A DNA stretch of 64,000 nucleotides from Sutcliffiella horikoshii (GTDB taxonomy: Bacteria; Bacillota; Bacilli; Bacillales; Bacillaceae_I): contig NZ_CP082918.1 of assembly GCF_019931755.1 (NCBI RefSeq), positions 2,832,001-2,896,000 of the forward strand, written 5' to 3'. A program made the position numbers and the translations under genes. Shown here piece by piece: positions 26,863 through 36,492 of this stretch. How positions within the stretch are numbered: the stretch's first letter is position 1; each line of letters starts with the position of its first letter. Below the pieces are notes generated by a model. The model ran no database searches. It had not been told where the DNA came from and saw only the letters and a program-made list of their open reading frames with translations.

Positions 26863-27273
26863 TTAAAACAATGGTAATACAAAAATCCCAACAACAATGG
26901 AAACGACACCGATTCCGATTGCCCATGCTCCTAACCCTGCTGCCCCACGCTTGCGGGCAATAAAGCCGACGATAATACCGGCAGCTCCCATAATGATTGG
27001 CAGAAAGAACAACGACAGGATTGATAAGGCTAACCCTAGAATCCCTAGTCCTCGTCCACTCATTCCCATTACGTCACTGCGCTCTTCTTCAAAAATTGCT
27101 TCTCGTTCCCTGCTTCTATCTGATTGTACAACAGGAGGCACTGCAACCTCAGCTGCATGCTCTTCTAAAAAGTCCCGATGTCCCTTCGCTCTAGAAACAT
27201 GAGGTTCTTCATAAGCCAAGTCTGAATCAAAACGGTCAAGTTTCTCTTCGTTTTTCTCAAATTCACTTGCCAT
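26863..27273 (-). CDS. yqfX: YqfX-like membrane protein
   Basis: Protein of 136 residues. The acidic and basic N-terminal half (about 80 residues) is soluble and unstructured-looking. The C-terminus has two glycine/alanine-rich transmembrane helices (LGILGLALSILSLFFLPIIMG and GAWAIGIGVVSIVVGIFVL) with an intervening ARKRG loop, similar to the DUF4190/YqfX type. Function unknown. Convergent with ispG as in B. subtilis. Confidence 0.75.
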   Translation of the reverse strand: MASEFEKNEEKLDRFDSDLAYEEPHVSRAKGHRDFLEEHAAEVAVPPVVQSDRSREREAIFEEERSDVMGMSGRGLGILGLALSILSLFFLPIIMGAAGIIVGFIARKRGAAGLGAWAIGIGVVSIVVGIFVLPLF

Positions 27274-27456
27274 TCGTATCCCTCGCTTTCTTAAGAAGTT
27301 AGGAGCATTATTTAGTATGAGCCAGACAAGGTAAAATCATGGTTGTCAATCTTTGTTAAGTTTTGTTATCTCCGCTTTTGCAAATCAATCAACAAAATAA
27401 CAGATTAAAGGACAAAATATGATAAAATAAATGTAGCAATAGGACTGGAGGCAATT

Positions 27457-28038
27457 ATGAGAAAAAGATTTGGAATAGATATTGACGGGACGTTAACTTG
27501 CCCTTCGACTTTTGTACCCTTCATCAATAAAACATTGAAAAAAAATATAACCCTTGAAGACATGAAACAATATGACTTGACCCCTCTTATGGGCCTAGAT
27601 GAAGCTGGCTTTTGGAAATGGATGGATGAAATGGAGCCAATCATTTACAAAGATGCCCCTCTTGCCACGGGAGCAAAATCAATTGTTCAACGTTGGAAGG
27701 ATGAATTTGATCTTTATTTTATCAGCGCCCGCAGAAACCACCTTCTTGAAGTAACAGAGAACTGGTTTTCCAAACAAGAGATTGATTACGACCACTTAGA
27801 ATTAATCGGTACACACAATAAAATTGCTGCAGTTAAAAAACATGAGATAGAGTTATTCTTTGAAGATAAACATGATAACGCTTGTGATATAAGCGAAGAA
27901 TGTAACATACCTGTCATTTTATTTGATACCCCGTACAACAGGGAACCAATACCTGCAAATGTCCATAGAGTTTCGAATTGGAAAGAAGCAGACCAAAAGG
28001 TGCAGTCATTGCTCCATACCATTAGCTGGGCAAGATAA
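27457..28038 (+). CDS. yqfW: HAD-type nucleotidase YqfW
   Basis: Predicted 5'(3')-nucleotidase of 193 residues in the NT5C branch of the HAD superfamily. Motif I is DIDGTLTC (nucleophile D8, acid/base D10), motif II is FISARR, and motif IV is FFEDKHDNA. Likely dephosphorylates a nucleotide or deoxynucleotide; the exact substrate is unknown. GGAGG ribosome site. Ends at a bidirectional terminator. Confidence 0.85.
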   Translation: MRKRFGIDIDGTLTCPSTFVPFINKTLKKNITLEDMKQYDLTPLMGLDEAGFWKWMDEMEPIIYKDAPLATGAKSIVQRWKDEFDLYFISARRNHLLEVTENWFSKQEIDYDHLELIGTHNKIAAVKKHEIELFFEDKHDNACDISEECNIPVILFDTPYNREPIPANVHRVSNWKEADQKVQSLLHTISWAR

Positions 28039-28049
28039 ACCCATAAAAA

Positions 28050-28088
28050 AAGGAGAGTGGTATCAGTAGTTGATATCCACTCTCCTTA
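28050..28088. terminator. Bidirectional terminator after yqfW
   Basis: Long stem AAGGAGAGTGG-TATCA / TGATA-TCCACTCTCCTT with A- and T-rich flanks. Confidence 0.85.
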
Positions 28089-28253
28089 TTATTTTGACCT
28101 AGACATCGCCAGCAGAAGTTCGCTTTCAATCGCCTTCACAAAATCTTCTGTGCTAATATCTGTTCTTTTTGATCCCATTTCTCGAATCAAAATCATAATG
28201 TCAACAAGATCCTCTCTTCTTAAAGAGGAAAGCTGTCCACTCTTCGCTGTCAT
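28089..28253 (-). CDS. Small hypothetical protein (54 aa)
   Basis: Frame of 54 residues starting MTAKSGQLSSLRREDLVDIMILIREMG and ending LLLAMSRSK, predicted mostly helical and charged, without membrane segment or cysteines. Ribosome site AAGGGTG; its stop abuts the bidirectional terminator. Not recognised. The good start site, terminator placement and otherwise empty gap make it a plausible gene. Confidence 0.55.
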   Translation of the reverse strand: MTAKSGQLSSLRREDLVDIMILIREMGSKRTDISTEDFVKAIESELLLAMSRSK

Positions 28254-28296
28254 CTCATACACCCTTACGCATCTTTTAGAACATGTTTCGTGTATA

Positions 28297-28337
28297 ACCG
28301 CCCATTTTCAGAGGGCACACATGTAAAAATGGGTGGT
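28297..28337. other. Inverted repeat upstream of the 54-aa gene
   Basis: ACCGCCCATTTT and AAAATGGGTGGT form a 12-bp near-perfect stem around a 17-base loop. No T-tract; could be an operator or RNA hairpin between zur and the small gene. Confidence 0.4.
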
Positions 28338-28373
28338 AATTACTATATATGAGATAAACACAAATTTGTTACT

Positions 28374-28784
28374 TTAGACACATTCCGGGCACTTTCCGTA
28401 GATCTCAAATTTATGACCTGTGATATCATAACCTTTTAAGTTCTCCTCAAGGTCCTGCATCGGACATGTTTCAATTTCCTTTGTCTTTCCACACAACATG
28501 CAGATAAAATGATGGTGATGATGTTTTGTGGAGCATGTAAAACGGAAGTGTTTTTCACCAGAAAGCTCTGTACTTTCTAATATCCCCAACTCCACAAAAA
28601 CTCCAAGATTACGATAGATCGTGTCAAAACTTAAACCAGGATAATTGTCCTTCATTGAATCAAGGACATCTTTTGCAGTCAAATACTTATCTTCAGTAGC
28701 AAACAATTCAAGCATTTCCTGTCTTTTGCCTGTATATTTATATCCTTTATCTTTCATTAGCGTGAGTGCCTGTGTTACATTCAT
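28374..28784 (-). CDS. zur: Zinc uptake regulator Zur (Fur family)
   Basis: Fur-family repressor of 136 residues. Winged helix (about 1-80) followed by [13 protein letters not shown] and the closing CPECV, which supply the structural zinc CxxC pairs and the regulatory zinc ligands. The extended histidine run is more typical of Zur than Fur or PerR. It overlaps the upstream permease by four bases, so it is coexpressed with the zinc importer it should repress through the Zur box ahead of znuC. Confidence 0.92.
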   Translation of the reverse strand: MNVTQALTLMKDKGYKYTGKRQEMLELFATEDKYLTAKDVLDSMKDNYPGLSFDTIYRNLGVFVELGILESTELSGEKHFRFTCSTKHHHHHFICMLCGKTKEIETCPMQDLEENLKGYDITGHKFEIYGKCPECV

Positions 28785-29620
28785 TTTTTTACACCCCTTA
28801 CCTTATTCCAAAGAATGGTGACAATCAAAATGAGAACCGACAAGATGACAATGGTCCCGCCAGGAGCAAGATCAAAATAAAAAGATGAGATTAATCCCCC
28901 AATCACTGCAATTTCTCCAAAAATTATAGCCAATACAATGGTTTGCTTGAACCCTCTGCTCAATCGCATACTTGCAGCTACTGGCAAAGTCATAAGAGAT
29001 GAAACTAAGAGAATACCGACAATGCGCATAGACGCTGCAATAACAAGCGCCACCATAATGATGAAGATTAGATGAAACATTCTTGCGTTCACACCGGAAA
29101 CCTTGGCATGCTCTTCATCAAAAGAAAGGACAAAGAACTCTTTGTAAAACAGAATAATGGTTAGCAGTACCCCAATAGTAACGATAAAGACCGTCCAAAA
29201 ATCAGAAGATGTTACGGCACTGACACTTCCAAATAAAAAGTTGAAAAGATCTGTGTTAAATCCATCGGCAAGCGAAATAAAGATTACACCAAGCCCAATA
29301 CCTGATGACAAGATGATTGGAATAGCTAGCTCTTGGTAGTGTTTATATACACCACGCAGTTTTTCAATAAACAATGCACCTGTCACTGAAAACGCCATCC
29401 CGAAATAAATAGGGCTCACTCCGACCATCAATCCAAACCGCTTTTCCACAAGCAAGCTTGCTGCAATCCCTGCCAAGGTCACATGGCTTAAAGCATCCGC
29501 AATCAATGAAAGTCTCCTTACCACCACAAAAACACCTAATAGAGGTGCCAAGAAGCCAATTAAAATCCCTGTATAAAATGCATTTCGTAAAAATTCAAAT
29601 TGCATAAAAGCTGATATCAT
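28781..29620 (-). CDS. znuB: Zinc ABC transporter permease
   Basis: Metal ABC-3 family permease of 279 residues with about eight transmembrane helices. The loop [16 protein letters not shown] is the family's EAA-like motif near the N-terminus. Start codon shares one base with the stop of the ATPase gene. No substrate-binding protein (ZnuA) is encoded here, so it must be elsewhere. Confidence 0.9.
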   Translation of the reverse strand: MISAFMQFEFLRNAFYTGILIGFLAPLLGVFVVVRRLSLIADALSHVTLAGIAASLLVEKRFGLMVGVSPIYFGMAFSVTGALFIEKLRGVYKHYQELAIPIILSSGIGLGVIFISLADGFNTDLFNFLFGSVSAVTSSDFWTVFIVTIGVLLTIILFYKEFFVLSFDEEHAKVSGVNARMFHLIFIIMVALVIAASMRIVGILLVSSLMTLPVAASMRLSRGFKQTIVLAIIFGEIAVIGGLISSFYFDLAPGGTIVILSVLILIVTILWNKVRGVKK

Positions 29621-30396
29621 TACATATGCCCTCCATCATGGTGATGGTGATCATGACTTAAAACATGCACATCATGCCCATAAAACTGTGAGAGGTCATT
29701 TGTGCGTAATTTTTCAAACTCATCTGTCACACCGTGAAAATGTAGATTTTTGTTCAAGCAGGCCACATGCGTCACTTTTTCCGTGATCGTTCCAACGTCA
29801 TGTGTTACCAAGATCAACGTGATACCTAGTTTTTTGTTGAGGTGGGAGAGCATGGAGTAAAAATTCTGTACGTTTTTTATATCTACTCCAACAGTAGGCT
29901 CATCCAAAATCAGTAGTTCCGGTTCACTCACCAGCGCCCTTGCTATAAAGACTCGTTGTTGTTGCCCACCGGATAGATCGCCAATATTTCTATCCGTAAA
30001 GTCCTCCATCCCAACCGCTCGAATAGCTTCTAAGATTTGCTTTTTGTGTTCTTTGTTAAAAAAACGCAATAAGCCGACCTTTGAAACCAAACCAGTGGAG
30101 ACTACTTCAAACACGGTTGCTGGAAAACCGGAATTGAAACTGTTTGCCTTTTGGGAGACGAAGCCAATCTTGCTCCACTCCTTAAACTTACGGATATCTT
30201 TCCCAAACAGTTCGATGGTTCCCTTTTGAGGGCGCAACAGTCCGAGGATGCACTTTAAAAGTGTCGATTTCCCAGAGCCATTCGGTCCGACAAGCCCGAG
30301 AAATGCACCTTTTGGTATGCTTAAATTTATATTTTCAATGACGTTTTGCTTTTCATATTTATAAGAGAGTCCCTTGATTTCTAGTACTTTTTCCAA
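29620..30396 (-). CDS. znuC: Zinc ABC transporter ATP-binding protein
   Basis: ATPase of the zinc importer, about 258 residues. Walker A GPNGSGKST, signature LSGGQQQR, Walker B LLILDEPTVGVD. The histidine-rich C-terminus (HDVHVLSHDHHHHDGGH) is typical of zinc transporters. I prefer TTG at 30396, seven bases after AAGGTG, over GTG at 30405, which sits too close to that site. First gene of znuC-znuB-zur. Confidence 0.9.
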   Translation of the reverse strand: MEKVLEIKGLSYKYEKQNVIENINLSIPKGAFLGLVGPNGSGKSTLLKCILGLLRPQKGTIELFGKDIRKFKEWSKIGFVSQKANSFNSGFPATVFEVVSTGLVSKVGLLRFFNKEHKKQILEAIRAVGMEDFTDRNIGDLSGGQQQRVFIARALVSEPELLILDEPTVGVDIKNVQNFYSMLSHLNKKLGITLILVTHDVGTITEKVTHVACLNKNLHFHGVTDEFEKLRTNDLSQFYGHDVHVLSHDHHHHDGGHM

Positions 30397-30412
30397 CTTT
30401 ATCACACCTTAA

Positions 30413-30434
30413 AAGATAAGAATCATTACGATTT
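30413..30434 (-). promoter_or_regulatory. Zur box
   Basis: Minus strand AAATCGTAATGATTCTTATC closely follows the Bacillus Zur consensus (AAATCGTAATNATTACGATTT): the left half is perfect and the right half partial. Directly ahead of znuC. Confidence 0.75.
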
Positions 30435-30496
30435 TATAACAATAAATTAGTATACAACAGCTGAGAGTAAAAGTAAATAAAGAGGCTTTACCGCAA

Positions 30497-30521
30497 CAAA
30501 AAAAGCCCTATTCAGGCTTTT
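30497..30521 (-). terminator. Terminator of the histidine kinase gene
   Basis: AAAAGCC / GGCTTTT stem overlapping the 3' end of the gene, followed on the minus strand by TTTTTTT. Confidence 0.75.
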
Positions 30522-31917
30522 CCTTAAGCAGAGGCAAGCGGTAGAAAAAGGTGGATCCTTCTCCTAATTTGCTGTCGATAAATAACTCGCCATCATGATC
30601 TTCAATTATCTTTTTACATAGTGGAATGCCCAGTCCATTCCCCTTTTCTTTTGTGGTGAAAAACGGTTTGCCAATTCGGTCTAAGACATCTTCAGCCATG
30701 CCTTTCCCATTGTCTACGACGGTAATTTCATAGAAGGTATCTGTCTTCTTGGCGCGCAAAAGAAACAGTTTGTTTTTCTGTTCCGGCGAGAAGGCTTCAA
30801 TGGCATTCCTTAAGAAATTCAGCATGACTTGTTTGATCATTGCCTCATTGACCAACACCTGCTCATCTACTTCTTCAATTTCAAAGTCAAAATCTATATT
30901 ATGTAATAAGCATTCTGATTGAAAAATATACACCAATGACTGAAAGATATGCTGTGGCATAATAAGCTGCTTTTTCACTTTTTTTCTGGAAACAGATAAA
31001 AAGTCCTCGATGATGGAATTCATCCGATTTATTTCAGCCATGATAGTGTCGTAGTATTTACTCCAATTATTCGTAATCTGGGAAAGTTGAATGAACCCCT
31101 TGATGACAGATAAAGGATTTCTTAATTCATGTGCCATCCCTGCAGAGATTTGAGAGACAGACTCCATCTGTTGTTTGTAAACAAGAAGATTTTCAAATTT
31201 CTGCTGATAAGAGCGGTCATGGATGATAAAGAATACCTTCTCTGCTCGTTCAAATAAGATGCCTTGGATCTGATATAACACTTCATCGTCATAACAGATT
31301 CGCTCTTTGAACTTCTTATTTTGGATAACTTCTTCGTAAATCTCAAATAACTTATCTTTCAAAAAGACAGGAGTTAACAGATCATCGAATTCAAGATTGA
31401 TATAGTCCTCCCCAACATCAAGCTCCAATAATGTTAAACACCGGTTATTGATGTATTCAATCTTCCCCCCCTTTGAGAGGACCAATATGGCTATATCCAA
31501 TGAGTTGGTCATAAATTCATTGACCTTCAATGATTGTTCAATGGTGCCATAATGGAGTGGAAGAACGACGGAACTGTCCTTATTTTCAATTAAGTGCCCT
31601 GACAAATAAATACGCTCTTCAGAAAGGATGCCTGTATAAATGACTTCATAGAAGCTGCCATTTATACGGTGAAACAAAATCCTTTTTATCTCTTTCCCGG
31701 GCGATTCAGAAATATCCTTTAAGTATGTATAGACCTCTTGGCGATAGCTTGATGGAAAGCTTAGAAAAAAAGAGCGGTTCTCCTCCAAAATGGAAAGAAA
31801 CGTGCTTGCTCTCTCATTCCACTCTTCAATAAAGCCATTCGCATTCAAGATAAGTCTGAGGTCTGAGCTTAAATGCTGAAATATATCTTGTTCTTTTTTA
31901 TCTATAATAAACGACAA
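30508..31917 (-). CDS. Orphan PAS-domain sensor histidine kinase
   Basis: Soluble-looking kinase of 469 residues without transmembrane helices. Two PAS-like regions (roughly 10-110 and 120-245) precede the HisKA domain with phosphoacceptor H263 in AGMAHELRNPLSVI. The HATPase domain has N box NFLRNAIEAF and G boxes DNGKGMAED and GNGLGIPLCKKI. No response regulator is adjacent. The architecture resembles sporulation kinases KinA/KinE feeding Spo0F, which is an inference. It occupies a site where B. subtilis has a different gene. Confidence 0.85.
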   Translation of the reverse strand: MSFIIDKKEQDIFQHLSSDLRLILNANGFIEEWNERASTFLSILEENRSFFLSFPSSYRQEVYTYLKDISESPGKEIKRILFHRINGSFYEVIYTGILSEERIYLSGHLIENKDSSVVLPLHYGTIEQSLKVNEFMTNSLDIAILVLSKGGKIEYINNRCLTLLELDVGEDYINLEFDDLLTPVFLKDKLFEIYEEVIQNKKFKERICYDDEVLYQIQGILFERAEKVFFIIHDRSYQQKFENLLVYKQQMESVSQISAGMAHELRNPLSVIKGFIQLSQITNNWSKYYDTIMAEINRMNSIIEDFLSVSRKKVKKQLIMPQHIFQSLVYIFQSECLLHNIDFDFEIEEVDEQVLVNEAMIKQVMLNFLRNAIEAFSPEQKNKLFLLRAKKTDTFYEITVVDNGKGMAEDVLDRIGKPFFTTKEKGNGLGIPLCKKIIEDHDGELFIDSKLGEGSTFFYRLPLLKEKPE

Positions 31918-32059
31918 GGTTACTCCCCCTCGTTACCCTTTGAATATCAATTGTTTATGGAATATTTTAATTATACAATAATTTCCCAACAGTTGTCATA
32001 TTATTTCGTAAAGGTAGCCTTTTTGTTTTTCCAACATAGGCTAAAATGGGAGGGATAAT

Positions 32060-32317
32060 ATGATGAATATTTATCAACAAATCGTAAATAAGAAACTTCA
32101 TAACATTACGGCGGAAGAATTGATGAAGTATAGCGGGGAATATAACATTTCCATGACACCTGACCAGGCAAAAAAGGTATCTGCTCTTTTGAATTCCAAA
32201 AAAGTGAATGTATTTAACACGTCTGAGAGAATTCAATTGATGAAAGAAGTTGCAAAAATAACCGGACATGAGACAGCTAAAAAAGTTAATCAGTTATTTT
32301 TAGAGTTTACAAAGTAA
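32060..32317 (+). CDS. yqfT: DUF2624 protein YqfT
   Basis: Small all-helical cytosolic protein of 85 residues, beginning MMNIYQQIVNKKLHNITAEE. Matches DUF2624 by its YSGEYNISMTPDQAKKV segment and by position beside nfo. Function unknown. GGGAGG ribosome site. Confidence 0.8.
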   Translation: MMNIYQQIVNKKLHNITAEELMKYSGEYNISMTPDQAKKVSALLNSKKVNVFNTSERIQLMKEVAKITGHETAKKVNQLFLEFTK

Positions 32318-32347
32318 GAACTTAAACAGTAAAACTTTTTTAACCAC

Positions 32348-32477
32348 CGCTGTTCCTTTACGCAAATGGCTTCGCTTTCCGCGGGACGGTGCTTGAGCCT
32401 CCTCGGCTTTGCCTGCGGGGTCTCAACCAACCGTTACTCCCCCACTGGAGTCTACGCCATTTGCTCCAATCCACAGC
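32348..32477 (-). repeat. Dispersed structured repeat, copy R3 (left arm of pair 1)
   Basis: About 130 bp in minus orientation, ending CTGTT / ACAG. Forms a head-to-head pair with R4 across an 89-bp spacer. Confidence 0.85.
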
Positions 32478-32688
32478 TGAATATCACATAAATGCTACGT
32501 TAATGCCTATTCAGTTAAAACAGTTAGATTGCTTTTCATAAACCCTTGATTGAATGAAGCAACCTTGTTGATTGGAGTGGAAGGCGCGCAGACGCCCGCG
32601 GGAGGAAGGGACAGGTGAGACCCCACAGGCTGCTACACTGCACCCCTATTGTTGGACACACGATCTAACAATAGGAGGTGTAGTCCGA

Positions 32689-33207
32689 ATGACTATATTC
32701 ACTAAGGAGGAAAAACTCCTTGCCGCAAGACGTTACTTGGATGAATTATATAGTTACCGTGAATTAGCTAAACAACTTGGAGTAGACGACTCTGTACTCC
32801 GATATTGGGTGATGTTAGTAAAGCACCACGGTGACCAAGCATTTGTGTTTCCCTATACAAACTATTCGCCAGCCTTTAAACTGAGGGTAATTCAAACTAT
32901 AAAGGAATCGAATTATTCCATTCGAGAGGCGTCGGCGATTTTCCACATCCCAGATCCGTGTATGGTTCGTAGGTGGAAACGTAAGTGGGAGACATGTGGA
33001 GATGCCGCCTTTAACCCAAAAGAAAAGGGGCTATCTACTATGACTTCCAAACACAATAAAATATCCAATAACGACAAAGCTACCAACCCTTCCATGGAAG
33101 AGTTGAAAAAAGAATTAGAATATCTTCGTATGGAGAATGCGTATTTAAAAAAGCTGAAAGCCTTAGTTCAGGAAGAGAAATTACCAAAGAAATTAAAGCG
33201 AAAGTAA
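32689..33207 (+). CDS. IS3-family transposase OrfA
   Basis: 172 residues with two helix-turn-helix modules (YSYRELAKQLGVDDSVLRYWV and YSIREASAIFHIPDPCMVRRW) and a C-terminal leucine-zipper-like coiled coil (MEELKKELEYLRMENAYLKKLKAL). Start ATG with GGAGG site inside the element; a longer frame runs in from the repeat upstream but is artefactual. Near the end, AAAAAAG at 33147-33153 is a classic -1 slippery site producing the OrfAB fusion. Confidence 0.9.
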   Translation: MTIFTKEEKLLAARRYLDELYSYRELAKQLGVDDSVLRYWVMLVKHHGDQAFVFPYTNYSPAFKLRVIQTIKESNYSIREASAIFHIPDPCMVRRWKRKWETCGDAAFNPKEKGLSTMTSKHNKISNNDKATNPSMEELKKELEYLRMENAYLKKLKALVQEEKLPKKLKRK

Positions 33208-33242
33208 TATATGAACTAAGGCATGCATTCCCTGTAAATCAA

Positions 33243-34046
33243 TTGGCGAAGGTAGCTAATATATCTAGAAGTACCTACTATTTCATTGTTCAAAGCTGGG
33301 AACAACCTGACCCTGATCGTAAGTGGAAAAGACGTATTGCGTTCATATACCGTAAGCATCAAGGCCGTTTTGGTTATCGTCGTATTACCGATGTCCTACA
33401 GGAAAAAGGCTATATAATCAATAAAAAGAAAGTGTACCGTATTATGAGAGAACTAGGACTTCAATGCATCGTAAGGATGAAGAAGTACAAGTCTTATAAA
33501 GGAGAAATAGGAAAAGCTGCCGCAAACATCTTAGACCGTAATTTTAAGGCCGATAGGCCGAATCAGAAATGGGTCACTGACGTGACAGAGTTTAAGTTGT
33601 TTGGTCAGGAATTATATCTTTCTCCTATACTTGATTTGTTTAACGGCGAGATCATAACGTACACTATTCAATCAAGGCCCACTTATGATTTAGTAGGAAA
33701 CATGTTAAAACAAGGATTAGAACGGCTAAATGAAGACGATAATCTTATCCTTCACTCTGACCAAGGGTGGCATTACAGAATGCCAAAATACAAAAGGACT
33801 TTAAACCAACATAATATTACCCAAAGTATGTCTAGAAAAGGAAACTGTTATGACAATGCAGTAATGGAGAACTTTTTCGGAATTTTAAAATCTGAATTAT
33901 TGTACTTACAAGAATTTGATAGCGTCGCCCATTTTAAGGAGGAGCTAGAAGAGTACATCCATTACTACAACCACTTGAGAATAAAATCAAGGTTAAAACG
34001 GAAAAGTCCAGTAGCTTATCGAGCTAGTTTTGAGCAAGCTGCTTAG
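33243..34046 (+). CDS. IS3-family transposase OrfB (rve catalytic domain)
   Basis: Catalytic half of the transposase, 267 residues from the TTG at 33243. The frame is open upstream to the AAAAAAG slippery site, so the active product is the OrfAB fusion. HTH_21-like N-terminal part (RKHQGRFGYRRITDVLQEKG) and rve domain with DDE residues in WVTDVTEF, LHSDQGWHY and MENFFGILKSE. All catalytic residues intact, so the element may be active. Confidence 0.92.
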   Translation: MAKVANISRSTYYFIVQSWEQPDPDRKWKRRIAFIYRKHQGRFGYRRITDVLQEKGYIINKKKVYRIMRELGLQCIVRMKKYKSYKGEIGKAAANILDRNFKADRPNQKWVTDVTEFKLFGQELYLSPILDLFNGEIITYTIQSRPTYDLVGNMLKQGLERLNEDDNLILHSDQGWHYRMPKYKRTLNQHNITQSMSRKGNCYDNAVMENFFGILKSELLYLQEFDSVAHFKEELEEYIHYYNHLRIKSRLKRKSPVAYRASFEQAA

Positions 34047-34169
34047 AAAATATGTGTCCAGTTTTAAGGGTTCAGTTCATGCAAGCCGAGGAGGCTCACG
34101 GACCGCCCGCAGGCAAGCGAAGCGCCTGGAACGGAAATTAACTTTGTTTTATATTTTCTAATTCTTCAA

Positions 34170-34208
34170 AAAAAGAAGCAAGGGCATTTTTCTGGCCCTT
34201 GCTTCTTT
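34170..34208. terminator. Terminator of nfo
   Basis: Perfect 12-bp stem AGAAGCAAGGGC / GCCCTTGCTTCT with A- and T-rich flanks; serves nfo on the minus strand. Confidence 0.85.
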
Positions 34209-34212
34209 CTTA

Positions 34213-35112
34213 TTAGTCATTCACGATTTTCGTCAGTAATTCTTCATCAAACTGCTTGTTTTTAAGCATAGCGATTTCATGCTTGTATGGCGGTTTACGG
34301 TCTTTCTTATCTTCGCCGACATATGGTGTCTCCAAAATTTTCGGAATATGTTTTAATTGATCATGATGAACAATATAATTGATTGCATCAAAGCCAATAT
34401 GACCAAACCCGATGTTTTCATGTCGGTCTTTACTAGCACCACATGCATTTTTACTGTCATTTATATGAAGGACTTTCAGGCGGTCTAAACCAATGATATC
34501 GTCAAACTGCTTCAATACTCCATCAAAGTCATTCACAATATCGTATCCTGCATCATGTATGTGACAAGTGTCCAGGCAAATGGAAAGCTTTTCGTTCAAA
34601 TGGACACCATCAATGATGGCAGCAAGTTCTTCAAAAGTTCGCCCACATTCAGAACCCTTCCCTGCCATTGTCTCCAATGCGATTTGAACATTTTGCTCTT
34701 TTGTCAGTGCCTCATTCAACCCTTTAATAATTTGGCTGATACCCGCTTCCGTCCCTGCACCAACATGCGCACCTGGGTGGAGGACAATCTGCTTTGCCCC
34801 GATAGCATCCGTTCTTCTTACTTCTTCAGCCAGAAAATTCACTCCAAGCTCGTAAGTTTCAGGTTTCTGGGAGTTACCAATATTAATAATATATGGAGCA
34901 TGTACAATAATCTCTTTCAAACCATGCTCTTTCATATGTGCAAGACCCGCTTCTATGTTAAGGTCTTCTATTTTTTTTCTTCGCGTATTTTGAGGAGCCC
35001 CTGTATAGATCATAAATACGTTCGAACCGTAGGATGCAGCCTCTTCACTTGCTGCCAATAGCATCTTTTTCCCACTCATGGATACATGAGAGCCAATTAG
35101 TAAGTTTTCCAC
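34213..35112 (-). CDS. nfo: Endonuclease IV (AP endonuclease)
   Basis: Zinc-dependent apurinic/apyrimidinic endonuclease of base-excision repair, 299 residues, TIM-barrel fold. Family signatures are [41 protein letters not shown] and [25 protein letters not shown], supplying the metal ligands. Same neighbours as B. subtilis yqfS. Confidence 0.97.
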   Translation of the reverse strand: MENLLIGSHVSMSGKKMLLAASEEAASYGSNVFMIYTGAPQNTRRKKIEDLNIEAGLAHMKEHGLKEIIVHAPYIINIGNSQKPETYELGVNFLAEEVRRTDAIGAKQIVLHPGAHVGAGTEAGISQIIKGLNEALTKEQNVQIALETMAGKGSECGRTFEELAAIIDGVHLNEKLSICLDTCHIHDAGYDIVNDFDGVLKQFDDIIGLDRLKVLHINDSKNACGASKDRHENIGFGHIGFDAINYIVHHDQLKHIPKILETPYVGEDKKDRKPPYKHEIAMLKNKQFDEELLTKIVND

Positions 35113-35184
35113 AACATCACCTCTTTTAAAATCAGTCTTTATTTTAACATAAGGATGCCGTGAAAGGTTATCCAGTTGCTCTTA

Positions 35185-36492
35185 TTATCTCTTTTTCAAG
35201 CGACGTTGTCTTTTTTTGAATTGCTCTACTTCGTATTTGTGTTTCTTTTTATAACCTGGCTTAACTTTTGTTGATTTTTTTACAGCAGTTTTCGCAGCAA
35301 CATCGATTTCGTTGATCTGCTTTTTACGGTTTTGACGTTTGTTACGTGGGCCGATTTCAACCAATTCCCCATTTTTTAAGTCCATCTGTGTGAACTCAAT
35401 TCCCAACTTCTCTACCTGAGCTAATGCGTTCTCGTCTGTTGGTTCATATAGAGTAATGGCATTACCAGAGTAATCGGCACGTGCAGTACGTCCAACACGG
35501 TGTATATAGAAGTCAAGGTCTGATGGAAGTTCATAGTTGATAACATGACTGACTCCCTCGATGTCAATCCCTCTTGCAGCCAAATCTGTCGCCACCACAT
35601 ATTGATATTCCAAGTCATTGATTTGCTTCATCATCTTTTTGCGTTCACGAGGATTAAGGTCTCCATGAATTCTACCAACTTTTAATCCTTGTTCAAGCAA
35701 TGCATCTGCCACTTCATCTGCTTTTTTCTTCGTGTTGGTAAAAACAATCGCAAGATAAGGGTTATATTGCACTAGAACATCATGCAATAATTTCGTTTTG
35801 CTTTTGGATTTAACCGGAATAAGCAAGTGCTTGATTTTCGCTGCAGTTACCTGTTTAGGAGCAACATGTGTATATTTTGGGTTGTCCATGTACTTGCGCA
35901 AGAAAGGTTTCAGCTTTTCAGGAATCGTAGCGGAAAATACCATAATCTGAAGATTTTTCGGCATTGCCGCAGCAACCTTATCAATATCTTCAATGAATCC
36001 CATATCAAGCATAAGGTCCGCTTCATCCACAACGATTGTTCTGGCAGTATGAACTAAAAGCGCATTTTCCACCATCAAATCTTTAATACGGCCAGGTGTT
36101 CCTACTACAATATGCGGCTGTTGTTTAAGACGGTCAATCGTACGTTGTTTGTCCGTACCGCCAATATAACAACGTGCCGTGATCATGTCTTCACCAGAAC
36201 AAAACTTAGTGATTTTTAATACTTCTTGGTAAATTTGGTTAGCAAGCTCCCTTGTTGGAGCTGTGATCACTGCTTGTACTTCCTGTAGGGAAGGATCAAT
36301 TTTACTCAAGATTGGAATCAGGTAAGCATGTGTTTTCCCTGTTCCTGTTTGAGACTGCCCGATGGCACTTTCTCCATTTAATAAGGAAGGAATCATTCTT
36401 TCTTGGACTTCTGTCGGTTTTTGAAATCTAAGTTCTTTAACCGCTTCTAAAATGAACGGCTTTACATTAAATTTTTCAAACGTTGTATTCAT
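35185..36492 (-). CDS. cshB: DEAD-box RNA helicase CshB
   Basis: ATP-dependent RNA helicase of 435 residues. Q motif (KPTEVQERMIP), Walker A SQTGTGKT, PTRELANQ, DEAD, SAT, HGDLNPRERKK, and HRVGRTARADYSG in order. The C-terminus is a long basic tail (KKKHKYEVEQFKKRQRRLKKR) likely binding RNA. The position beside nfo identifies it as CshB, a cold-adaptation helicase. The 293-base gap to yqfQ shows no clear feature beyond an ordinary promoter region. Confidence 0.93.
   Translation of the reverse strand: MNTTFEKFNVKPFILEAVKELRFQKPTEVQERMIPSLLNGESAIGQSQTGTGKTHAYLIPILSKIDPSLQEVQAVITAPTRELANQIYQEVLKITKFCSGEDMITARCYIGGTDKQRTIDRLKQQPHIVVGTPGRIKDLMVENALLVHTARTIVVDEADLMLDMGFIEDIDKVAAAMPKNLQIMVFSATIPEKLKPFLRKYMDNPKYTHVAPKQVTAAKIKHLLIPVKSKSKTKLLHDVLVQYNPYLAIVFTNTKKKADEVADALLEQGLKVGRIHGDLNPRERKKMMKQINDLEYQYVVATDLAARGIDIEGVSHVINYELPSDLDFYIHRVGRTARADYSGNAITLYEPTDENALAQVEKLGIEFTQMDLKNGELVEIGPRNKRQNRKKQINEIDVAAKTAVKKSTKVKPGYKKKHKYEVEQFKKRQRRLKKR

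Larger units (their letters stand above)
32634..34079 (+). mobile_element. IS3-family insertion sequence (IS150-like group)
   Basis: 1,446 bp. Terminal inverted repeats of 27 bp (32634-32660 and 34053-34079) match at 19 positions and share GGACACA inner ends. A TGC triplet flanks both sides, the expected 3-bp target duplication. Contains orfA and orfB in the -1 frame arrangement. Inserted within repeat R4. The exact outer base is uncertain because TGC could be counted as part of the element. Confidence 0.9.
32567..34142 (+). repeat. Dispersed structured repeat, copy R4, split by an IS element
   Basis: Left part 32567-32633 and right part 34080-34142 rejoin into one standard copy (ACCCCACAGGC-TGC-AAGCCGAGGAGG) once the IS and one TGC duplicate are removed. 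Confidence 0.85.

Noticed and set aside
32572..32688. Upstream extension of IS orfA through repeat R4
   Set aside because: The extra 39 codons read through repeat sequence and the IS end; the ATG at 32689 has a proper ribosome site.
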